This document shows, piece by piece, positions 1 through 4,770 of a stretch of 5,937 nucleotides of DNA (the first letter of the stretch is position 1; the number at the start of each line of letters is the position of its first letter). This stretch comes from Treponema sp. UBA4326 (GTDB lineage Bacteria; Spirochaetota; Spirochaetia; Treponematales; Treponemataceae). Where the stretch lies: positions 1-5,937 of the forward strand of contig DGTW01000269.1 of assembly GCA_002393835.1 (NCBI GenBank), written 5' to 3'. The notes below the pieces were generated by a model, which saw only the letters and a list, made by a program, of their open reading frames with translations, made no database searches and was not told where the DNA came from. The translations under genes and the position numbers were made by a program.

Positions 1-208
1 CGTTGTCGCGGTCAAGGTCGCCTGTGCTCATCGTTATGCAGAGCCTGTCCTTTTCGTTTTTTTGAGTACATTCCATCCGCACGTTCCTGTAGATGTCTAC
101 ATTGCGCGCCTGTTCTCCTTTTTGGCGATTTTCGTTTAGCAGCTTCGCCAGCGCGCTCGTATTCAACGAGCACTCCTTGCTGTAAATCCCATCCACAAAA
201 ACTGTCAT
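1..208 (-). CDS. Probable HK97-type prohead protease, N-terminal part (runs off the left edge)
   Basis: Only the first 69 codons are visible; the frame is still open at base 1. The ATG at 208 is chosen because GGAGG (218-222) lies 9 nt upstream; in-frame ATGs at 214 and 217 sit too close to it. The protein begins MTVFVDGIYS, has a charged stretch around residues 24-53, then CITMSTGDLDRDN at residues 57-69. A strand leading into a 'TGD-DRDN' turn is what I expect at the start of phage prohead proteases of the Caudovirus U35 type, where a D-R-D/N-G-D-like turn precedes the body of the enzyme. Those proteases cleave scaffold and capsid precursors during head maturation. Position supports this: in HK97-type head modules the protease normally follows the portal. 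The catalytic His and Ser would lie outside the window. Another head protein remains possible. Confidence 0.55.
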   Translation of the reverse strand, partial: MTVFVDGIYSKECSLNTSALAKLLNENRQKGEQARNVDIYRNVRMECTQKNEKDRLCITMSTGDLDRDN

Positions 209-860
209 ATTCATCATCCTCCAAATGAGAGTTTTCTTTTGTCTGAAGCATAATCCTTACCGCTTCCGTAGTAGTCTTTGCTCCGAGCCTGTTTCTTATG
301 CGCTCAATGTATGTTCCAAGCATCGTTTCGCTTATGTCAAACCTTCCGCAAATCTGCTTGTATCCAAAGCCGTAGCTTACAAGACATAAAAACTGGAACT
401 CCTTTACCGTCGGGGCGTTGTAGCAGTCCTTCTTGTCAAGATGCTCTCCGTTGGCTATAAAAGCCGCTATGTTGTCTGGAAAAACTCTCTGACCGCCAAG
501 GACTTTCTGCATTCTTTTTTCAGTGTCATTCCCTGTAATCACATGGTCTAAAAGTCCTCTTATACCTGTATTGTAAAGCCTGAAAGCAAACTGTTTTTCA
601 AATTCTATCTCGTCAAAAATGACTATCTCCGTTTTCGGGTTTACCGAAAAAATCTTAAAGAGCTGATTCTCAACATGGAATCCGAAATAATACCTGTCGG
701 CAAACAGTATCACCCTCTCGTCCTGTGCTTCATAATTGCTTATAAAGTCATTGAAGTCGGGTACTGTCACGATGTTTTCCTCACAAACAAATTTTTTAAG
801 AATGTTCGTAAGATTCAAAGAGTAGCGTTCATAATTACTGCCTATAAAACATCTGACCAT
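12..860 (-). CDS. LuxR/NarL-type regulator with degenerate receiver-like domain, inside the head operon
   Basis: The 282-aa frame starts at ATG 860, the first ATG after an in-frame TAA. The nearest Shine-Dalgarno, AAGGA in the end of the portal gene, is rather distant at 15 nt. Residues ~150-206 form a GerE/LuxR-type HTH: APTVKEFQFLCL, then YKQICGRFDISETMLGTYI as the HTH core, then IRNRLGAKTTTEAV. Residues ~1-130 resemble a response-regulator receiver: strands VRCFIGS (2-8), RVILFAD (49-55) and EIVIFDE (78-84), then GIRGLLDHV (99-107) and a closing VLGGQRVFPDNI (120-131), the linker typical of NarL/FixJ proteins. D55 is at the phospho-acceptor place, but the acidic pair after strand 1 is replaced by S8-N9 and the conserved Lys after strand 5 is missing. 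It is therefore probably a phosphorylation-independent pseudo-receiver. No kinase is nearby. It is probably a DNA-binding transcription regulator; its target is unknown. Residues beyond ~207 are very basic and overlap the protease gene out of frame, so the true end may be near base 217. By eye its base composition is more AT-rich than the terminase genes. Confidence 0.8.
   Translation of the reverse strand: MVRCFIGSNYERYSLNLTNILKKFVCEENIVTVPDFNDFISNYEAQDERVILFADRYYFGFHVENQLFKIFSVNPKTEIVIFDEIEFEKQFAFRLYNTGIRGLLDHVITGNDTEKRMQKVLGGQRVFPDNIAAFIANGEHLDKKDCYNAPTVKEFQFLCLVSYGFGYKQICGRFDISETMLGTYIERIRNRLGAKTTTEAVRIMLQTKENSHLEDDEYDSFCGWDLQQGVLVEYERAGEAAKRKSPKRRTGAQCRHLQERADGMYSKKRKGQALHNDEHRRP
218..222 (-). 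promoter_or_regulatory. Shine-Dalgarno GGAGG of the probable protease gene
   Basis: GGAGG on the minus strand lies 9 nt before the ATG at 208. It sits inside the upstream regulator's reading frame. This shows that the protease gene has its own initiation site and that the regulator's last ~65 codons overlap a separately translated gene. Confidence 0.7.
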
Positions 861-872
861 CTTTTTTTACAG

Positions 873-2042
873 TTATCCTTCTTTTATTAAATTTGATTTT
901 CTATACCAATAATCGCCCCATTTTTTTGTTTCCTGTCCTCTCTCCCTAAGGACATCGTTTATAGTCCGCAGTCCGGCGTTTATTTCCGCAATATTCCTTT
1001 TGCTCCGCGCGTCCTTGCTTTCCTGTAATTCAGGAATTCCGTCAAGGTTAAAGTTTCCCCTTTCCTTTAAATGAAAACGCCTGAAAAACTGAACCTCTAC
1101 AATCTGCGAAAACTGCTGAAGCAGGGGAATAAGCGTGTAGTTCCAGAACGCCGTGTGCTGGCTGTTCGTGTCCGTTCCGCTCAGGCTGCTTTTTGCATCC
1201 TGTATGTTCGCAACCCTCGGCGGTATTCCGTACCGCGCAAGAATCGTGTATAAGTTCCATTTTTTCATGTCATACAATTTCAATACGTCAGGGCTGAAAG
1301 TCAGTTGCTGGTATTCAGTTCCCTTGCCAAGAACGGCAATCTTATTCTTTATGCCGCTCCCGTATTTGCTTTCCCACTTTTTTTCCAAAAGCTCGGCGTC
1401 GGCTTCCGTCAATACCTGTTCCGTCTTTAAAAGACCTTTCGGAATTCCGCCTTCCTTCAAAAGTTTCCTGTATTGCCGGCTTGCCAAGATGTCCTCGCCG
1501 ATTTCATCTTTCATGCATAAAAGGGGGCTTAATCCCCTGTAATGGTTGTACGGATTCCAGTTCTTAAAATGGATTATTTCCGAAGGAAGGATTATAAACT
1601 TCTCCCTGTTTCCCTCGTAAACCCATTTTGTTATCTCTCCGCAGTCCATCACCGCCTCTATCTTTCTTGGATTCAGTACATGAAGCTCCGCTGGAACGCC
1701 GCTCGCATAGTCATTCCCGAAATACCAGAAAGCCTCTCCTTCAAGGCTCCACCATGCGGCTGTCCTCTGCCAAAGCTCAAAGCGGCTCATATACGGATTA
1801 GGCTCGTCAAAAAGCCTCGCCGCAAAACCGTCAGATGTCTTAACTCCGTTCAGCTTTATCTCAAAGTCAGCCCGCCCGATGTTCCTTGCTATTATGTCCA
1901 CGCAGTTTGCAACCCACACGTCTTGCAGATACGGATCTTTTACGACTTCCTCTTCTCTTTGGGCAAAATCTTCCAGAAGGTCTTTTTCGTTTATTTCAGA
2001 GAAGGGTTTTAAAGCCTTAAAAATAATTTTCCGCAATCCCAT
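873..2042 (-). CDS. Phage portal protein, HK97 type
   Basis: The portal forms the dodecameric ring at one vertex of the capsid through which DNA is packaged and ejected; it docks the terminase. At 389 aa it has a usual length for the HK97 family. Recognisable parts are the N-terminal MGLRKIIFKALKPF, a WWSLEGEAFWYF strand region (97-108), HVLNP (121-125), the characteristic PSEIIHFKNWNPYNHYRGLS (153-172), and YGIPPRVANI (271-280) in the stem/clip half. The C-terminal part has RSKRNIAEINAGLRTINDVL (346-365) and ends KSNLIKEG. ATG 2042 is chosen because it begins 5 nt after the TerL stop and gives the family N-terminus; the open frame continues upstream to 2162 but only as overlap with TerL. The upstream Shine-Dalgarno is weak (AGAAG), so translational coupling to TerL is likely. 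Confidence 0.93.
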   Translation of the reverse strand: MGLRKIIFKALKPFSEINEKDLLEDFAQREEEVVKDPYLQDVWVANCVDIIARNIGRADFEIKLNGVKTSDGFAARLFDEPNPYMSRFELWQRTAAWWSLEGEAFWYFGNDYASGVPAELHVLNPRKIEAVMDCGEITKWVYEGNREKFIILPSEIIHFKNWNPYNHYRGLSPLLCMKDEIGEDILASRQYRKLLKEGGIPKGLLKTEQVLTEADAELLEKKWESKYGSGIKNKIAVLGKGTEYQQLTFSPDVLKLYDMKKWNLYTILARYGIPPRVANIQDAKSSLSGTDTNSQHTAFWNYTLIPLLQQFSQIVEVQFFRRFHLKERGNFNLDGIPELQESKDARSKRNIAEINAGLRTINDVLRERGQETKKWGDYWYRKSNLIKEG

Positions 2043-2047
2043 ATCTT

Positions 2048-3268
2048 CTAACCCATAATTACGCCGTTGTTTGCCGCGCTGAAAATCGCATAGCGCATAG
2101 CGTCCATGTAATGGTCGTTCACTTTTATAATCTGGTTGTTCTCGTCGCGGGCATAATCCCAAATCTCGCCAAGAATGCCCGAACAGCTTTTAGCCACAAA
2201 AAATTTCCCCCTTTCCATAAGTGCGCATATATAGTCAATTCCCGCGTCCACGCTGTTGTTCGCCTTAACGCCGCCGGGAATCTCCTGAATGCGTTCGCCG
2301 CCCGCAGGGTCGCAGAATGTAACAAAGCCCTCGTCATACCAGCCTTTAGCCGTCTGCGCCTCAACCGCCGTCCTCGTCGTGATGTTGAATCCGCCGTGGT
2401 CGCTCATCACATAAACCGCGCCGTCCTTCCATCCCACTTTTACAGCCGCAATGTGAAGCCCAAAGTCCTGACCGCCTGTTATGCGGTCATAAGACTTTGG
2501 CATCCTGTCCGCCTCAAGAATCATGCTTTCCTCAAAGCGGTCATATACAACGCCCTCTGGTTTTACCCAAAGCCCGTCCCGAAACCTTGCCCGCTGTTTT
2601 TCGGGCATATTGTCAAGAATGTCCGTTATATAGTCCTCGGCTAAGTTCTCCGCGTTGTCGGCAGGATTCAAAACCTCGCTTGCATATAGTTCAGGCTTTT
2701 TCAGCTTTTCATCTGTCCTCGGCTCGATTTTCCTTATGAAAATCTTGTAAGCCCAGTGCATTGGACTTGCAGGGTTGCAGTCATAAAAAAACTTGTTCCT
2801 GCACCCCTGCACATTCATCGCAAGGCGACTGTAGGCAGTTGTAACGGCAGAATATGAAATTTGACTTACTTCGTTAAAGTAAATCGTTACATACTCATGC
2901 CCCAAAATCTTGTCTACCTGTTCCTTGTCACCAAGTCCGCCAATCCATATTTCAGAACCGTTCCAAAGCCTTATATATCCCTCATGGACATTCGGCTTAT
3001 ACCGCCGTATACCCACAATCCTATTAAGCCAAGGCTCCAGTGTTTCATGCCATACAGAACTCTTGGCGTCCTTTGCCCTCAGCCTGCATATAAGATGGCG
3101 GCTCATAGGATAGGCGCACGCCCTGTAGATAATCGCAACAACAAGAACCGTAGTTTTGCCGGAGCGCGAGCCGCCAAAAAGCAGGATGTGCTTTGCGTTT
3201 CCCTTTAGGAGCGCAAGGGCTTTTTTTTGTACCGCAGTCGGCTTAAAAACACCTTCTGCCAACCTCAA
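2048..3268 (-). CDS. terL: Terminase large subunit (packaging ATPase/nuclease)
   Basis: The large terminase is the motor that pumps phage DNA into the prohead through the portal and cuts the concatemer. The 406-aa product has both domains. In the N-terminal ATPase, Walker A is GGSRSGKTT (32-40), a Walker B-like strand is VTIYFNE (127-133, with E133 as likely catalytic Glu and Asn in the usual Asp position), and the coupling motif is YDCNPAS (162-168). In the C-terminal RNase H-like nuclease, the three acidic residues are D268 (GGQDFG), D320 (FCDPAG) and D389 (HYMDAMRY). It is closest in look to PBSX/Terminase_3-type enzymes and appears intact. The start is TTG at 3268, overlapping the TerS stop by 4 nt, with TAAGGG 3 nt upstream; a second TTG at 3262 is also possible. 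Confidence 0.95.
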   Translation of the reverse strand: MRLAEGVFKPTAVQKKALALLKGNAKHILLFGGSRSGKTTVLVVAIIYRACAYPMSRHLICRLRAKDAKSSVWHETLEPWLNRIVGIRRYKPNVHEGYIRLWNGSEIWIGGLGDKEQVDKILGHEYVTIYFNEVSQISYSAVTTAYSRLAMNVQGCRNKFFYDCNPASPMHWAYKIFIRKIEPRTDEKLKKPELYASEVLNPADNAENLAEDYITDILDNMPEKQRARFRDGLWVKPEGVVYDRFEESMILEADRMPKSYDRITGGQDFGLHIAAVKVGWKDGAVYVMSDHGGFNITTRTAVEAQTAKGWYDEGFVTFCDPAGGERIQEIPGGVKANNSVDAGIDYICALMERGKFFVAKSCSGILGEIWDYARDENNQIIKVNDHYMDAMRYAIFSAANNGVIMG

Positions 3269-3795
3269 ACGCCCTTAAAGTCCTCGACAAAACGGATTTC
3301 AAGCTGGCCGTCATTGTCCTTCTGCTTCTCGCCGTCCTCACCGCAAAGATAGCCGTCAAGCTTCGCCGAGCGTTCCAGCAAGTCCATCGCAGTGTCCGCG
3401 TCAATGTCCTTCGCCTCAAGCTTTCCTATGCTGTCGTCAACGACTTTCGCCATCTTCCCAATCATCGCCATAAAACATTTTCTGTGTTCCACATGCTCGT
3501 TGATTAAGCCTTTTTCCGTTTCCTTTGCGATGAACTCGTCATAAAGAGCCGCGCGGTTTTTCCAGTCAAAAAGCCGTGCCCATCTTGCCCAGCTTCCGTA
3601 TTTTTTCGCCTCTATTCCGTGAAGCTCCATGCAGGCCTTTATGCTCCGTCTGTAGCCCATAGCCCTGTAAAAGCAGAAAGCGTTGAACGCCCTGGGGCTT
3701 TCGCCGCTCATGCGGATTTCCCACGGCTTCACGCTTTCCGCCGCCACAGGCGAAGCGCATTCCCTGTCTTTTTCAGACTGAGCCGCTTCTTCCAA
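3265..3795 (-). CDS. terS: Terminase small subunit (probable)
   Basis: Small terminases bind the packaging site on phage DNA and bring in the large subunit. From TTG 3795 the product is 176 aa. Residues ~36-66 (AFNAFCFYRAMGYRRSIKAC onward) look like a helix-turn-helix DNA-binding part. They are followed by GSWARWARLFDWKNRAALYD (67-86), a W-rich pattern I associate with phage small terminases (ws-kynW--RaaaYD). The rest is a long charged helical region (about 96-150), suited to oligomerisation, and an acidic tail ending EDFKGV. The TTG is preferred because a strong AAAGGGGGTG lies 7 nt before it. The frame also allows GTG at 3852, but that would have a poorly spaced Shine-Dalgarno. The gene is translationally coupled to TerL by a 4-nt overlap. 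The family call rests on this pattern plus position. Confidence 0.8.
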   Translation of the reverse strand: MEEAAQSEKDRECASPVAAESVKPWEIRMSGESPRAFNAFCFYRAMGYRRSIKACMELHGIEAKKYGSWARWARLFDWKNRAALYDEFIAKETEKGLINEHVEHRKCFMAMIGKMAKVVDDSIGKLEAKDIDADTAMDLLERSAKLDGYLCGEDGEKQKDNDGQLEIRFVEDFKGV

Positions 3796-3800
3796 AAAAA

Positions 3801-3810
3801 CACCCCCTTT
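3801..3810 (-). promoter_or_regulatory. Shine-Dalgarno AAAGGGGGTG deciding the TTG start of terS
   Basis: AAAGGGGGTG matches the extended complement of the 16S rRNA 3' end (AAGGAGGTG) with one G-U wobble, and its G-run ends 7 nt before TTG 3795. Nearly the same site (AAGGGGGTG) precedes the small gene at 4334. This supports a non-AUG start for terS. Confidence 0.65.
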
Positions 3811-3867
3811 TATAATCGTTGCAATGCAGACATGCCTAAAACGCGGAGACACATCCGCCCGACAAAA

Positions 3868-3927
3868 AAATGATAGCTGTAAAAATAGAGATTTTTCTGA
3901 TGATAAATCACATCAAAAATGTGCCGT
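3868..3927 (-). repeat. Diverged ~60-bp direct repeat, copy A (upstream of terS)
   Basis: On the minus strand this begins ACGGCACATTTTTGATGTG and ends TATCATTT. It aligns with 4702-4762 over 61 columns with one gap and about 46 identities by hand count. The shared features are ACGGC, TTTT, the 12-mer TGATGTGATTTA, a GAAAA and a final TATCATTT. Read on the plus strand, the core dyad is TGATG-ATAAATCA-CATCA (3898-3915): perfect 5-bp arms around an 8-bp centre. Its place before the packaging operon suggests an operator/promoter region. Confidence 0.7.
3870..3898 (-). promoter_or_regulatory. Candidate promoter for the packaging/head operon
   Basis: A TATCAT hexamer (3870-3875; 5 of 6 to TATAAT) lies 75 nt upstream of terS. 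The hexamer 17 bp upstream is AGAAAA, a poor -35 match, so a dependent promoter activated or blocked at the adjacent dyad is plausible. The same arrangement is kept in the copy upstream of the excisionase gene, and a terminator separates this operon from the upstream one. No start site has been measured. Confidence 0.4.
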
Positions 3928-3971
3928 CCGTGTATTTTCCAGAGGGGGAAAGGCATTGTATGTTCCGCTCC

Positions 3972-4041
3972 GTGTTTGTAAAGGTCATGCCGCTTCGCGG
4001 TTGCTCGCTCCTTTCAGTCGCTCCCAAACCTTGACAAACAC
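3972..4041. repeat. Inverted repeat / potential large stem-loop between terminator and terS promoter
   Basis: GTGTTTGTAAAGGT (3972-3985) faces ACCTTGACAAACAC (4028-4041), 13 of 14 bases complementary, around a 42-nt loop. Inside the loop is a second hairpin, CCGC-TTC-GCGG (3990-4000), and two TCGCTCC copies. TCCGCTCC also occurs just outside both arms. No U-run follows either side directly, so it is not a typical terminator. It may be an intergenic palindromic repeat, a structured RNA or a protein-binding region; I see no coding gene in it. Confidence 0.55.
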
Positions 4042-4074
4042 TCCGCTCCACATAATTTTTTCTTGCCCCTTCGG

Positions 4075-4113
4075 AAAATAAAAAAAGGCAAAGCTGTTTT
4101 TAGCCTTGCCTTT
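4075..4113 (-). terminator. Intrinsic terminator of the integrase/excisionase unit
   Basis: On the minus strand AAAGGCAAGGCT pairs with AGCTTTGCCTTT (12-bp stem, one mismatch) around a 6-nt loop, followed directly by TTTTATTTT, giving a long U-rich tail. It begins 32 nt after the stop of the 62-aa gene, as expected for the end of that transcription unit. It should largely isolate the packaging operon from upstream transcription. Confidence 0.85.
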
Positions 4114-4145
4114 GTAAGTCATATCTTTGTTTTTTCACGCTTTTT

Positions 4146-4334
4146 TTATTTTGATATTATCACGCGGTTTCCCGGTCTGCGGAGCAGATTGATTTCGTTC
4201 TGCTCGCATATTTTCAACGGCTGCCCCTCGTGCATCGTAATCGTGATGCCGAAAGTGCCGTATTCCTTCGTCCGCAAAATCTCGCGGATTTTTTCAGCGA
4301 TGCAATTCACAATCTCGTCAGCGTTCTCAATCAT
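4146..4334 (-). CDS. Small 62-aa protein coupled to the excisionase gene, function unknown
   Basis: The ATG at 4334 has AAGGGGGTG 6 nt upstream and overlaps the end of the excisionase-like gene by 8 nt, so the two are probably co-translated. The protein starts MIENADEIVNCIAEKIREIL, which looks like an amphipathic helix. YGTFGITITMHEGQPLKI (residues ~25-42) follows as a likely beta-hairpin, then a basic end, LLRRPGNRVIISK. The helix-plus-hairpin pattern with 'YG-ITI--H-G-P--I' recalls small DUF2292/YezD-like proteins, but the match is loose. There is no signal peptide or membrane segment. It is the last gene before the terminator and may help the excisionase or regulate it; that is inference from position only. 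Confidence 0.7.
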   Translation of the reverse strand: MIENADEIVNCIAEKIREILRTKEYGTFGITITMHEGQPLKICEQNEINLLRRPGNRVIISK

Positions 4335-4662
4335 AGGACACCCCCTTGCATTTTGAAAGAAGCCACTGTTCAAGCTGAGAGCGGATAAAAAGGATTTTGC
4401 GGCCGAGCCTAAGATGCGGGACAGCTCCCCGCCGGACATAGGCATACATCTGGGAACCGCTCAGATGCACGAGCTTACAGGCTTCTGGCAACTCCATCAC
4501 CTCAAACCGTCTCCGAGCGTCAAGATAAGTCGCAAGCGCGTCCACCGCCGAGACGCCCTCAAGCACATTCCCGCCCGCAGCCTTTACATCCGCAATCGAA
4601 ATCTCAAGCGGTGTCGCAGGGTGCTTGGAATTCTCTCCTGCCGTTCTTTCATATCCAGCCAT
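4327..4662 (-). CDS. Excisionase-like DNA-binding protein (MerR/AlpA-type winged HTH)
   Basis: The 111-aa product starts at ATG 4662 with AGGAG 8 nt upstream; an ATG at 4680 overlaps that site and is less likely. Residues ~56-101 form a helix-turn-helix of the excisionase/HTH_17 kind: MELPEACKLVHLSGSQMYAY (56-75) as helix-turn-helix, RRGAVPHLRLGRKILF (77-92) as the wing, then IRSQLEQWL. Such proteins bind and bend DNA near attachment sites to direct excision, and some also act as regulators. The gene next to the integrase fits. Residues 1-55 are an extra, mostly polar/helical extension; many excisionases are only ~60-70 aa. An AlpA-like activator role cannot be separated from excisionase by sequence. 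Confidence 0.8.
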   Translation of the reverse strand: MAGYERTAGENSKHPATPLEISIADVKAAGGNVLEGVSAVDALATYLDARRRFEVMELPEACKLVHLSGSQMYAYVRRGAVPHLRLGRKILFIRSQLEQWLLSKCKGVSYD

Positions 4663-4701
4663 AAAAATCGCTCCTCTCAAAACTTCCTGTTTTCTATGGC
4701 T

Positions 4702-4762
4702 AAATGATAAATGCAGAAACAGCGCGTTTTCCGTTGTTAAATCACATCAGAAAACACGCCGT
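4702..4762 (-). repeat. Diverged ~60-bp direct repeat, copy B (between integrase and excisionase genes)
   Basis: This is the partner of 3868-3927 in the same orientation, about 834 bp away. On the minus strand it begins ACGGCGTGTTTTCTGATGTG and ends TATCATTT. It fills most of the 97-bp gap between the integrase stop and the excisionase-like start. The core on the plus strand is CGTTG-TTAAATCA-CATCA (4732-4749). Divergence is concentrated between the shared blocks, as expected if only parts are under selection. Confidence 0.7.
4704..4732 (-). promoter_or_regulatory. Candidate promoter for the excisionase/small-protein genes
   Basis: TATCAT (4704-4709) lies 42 nt before the excisionase start, with GGAAAA 17 bp upstream in the -35 place. 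It is spaced from the dyad exactly as in the terS copy. The weak -35 suggests regulation at the dyad. It would allow excisionase to be expressed separately from integrase. Confidence 0.4.
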
Positions 4763-4764
4763 TT
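4717..4764. repeat. 48-bp imperfect inverted repeat with 8-bp centre
   Basis: Arms 4717-4736 and 4745-4764 are complementary at about 16 of 20 positions, around TTAAATCA (4737-4744). It starts 6 bases after the integrase stop and has no U-run on the minus-strand side, so it is not a convincing terminator. The size (arms around an 8-bp centre) resembles both a regulator operator and a tyrosine-recombinase core site. Confidence 0.55.
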
Positions 4765-4770
4765 AAAAGA

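Noticed and set aside
1153..1542. Plus-strand open frame of 129 aa within the portal region
   Set aside because: It lies wholly opposite a well-supported portal gene, shows no recognisable domain and is rich in residues typical of antisense frames (Ser, Leu, Phe, Arg).
2043..2162. Upstream extension of the portal frame to ATG 2162
   Set aside because: The extra 40 residues overlap the end of terL and are shadow-like; ATG 2042 gives the normal portal N-terminus.
2111..2644. Plus-strand open frame of 177 aa opposite terL
   Set aside because: It is antisense to the nuclease half of the large terminase, with no motif and no good Shine-Dalgarno; a shadow frame.
3796..3852. Longer terS start at GTG 3852
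   Set aside because: TTG 3795 has a much better and better-placed Shine-Dalgarno (AAAGGGGGTG).
3824..4081. Plus-strand open frame of 85 aa across the non-coding gap
   Set aside because: Its sequence is the translation of the inverted repeats and the repeat block, overlaps the terS leader, and has no family resemblance.
4717..4764. Inverted repeat after the integrase as its terminator
   Set aside because: The stem is imperfect and no U-run follows on the minus strand.
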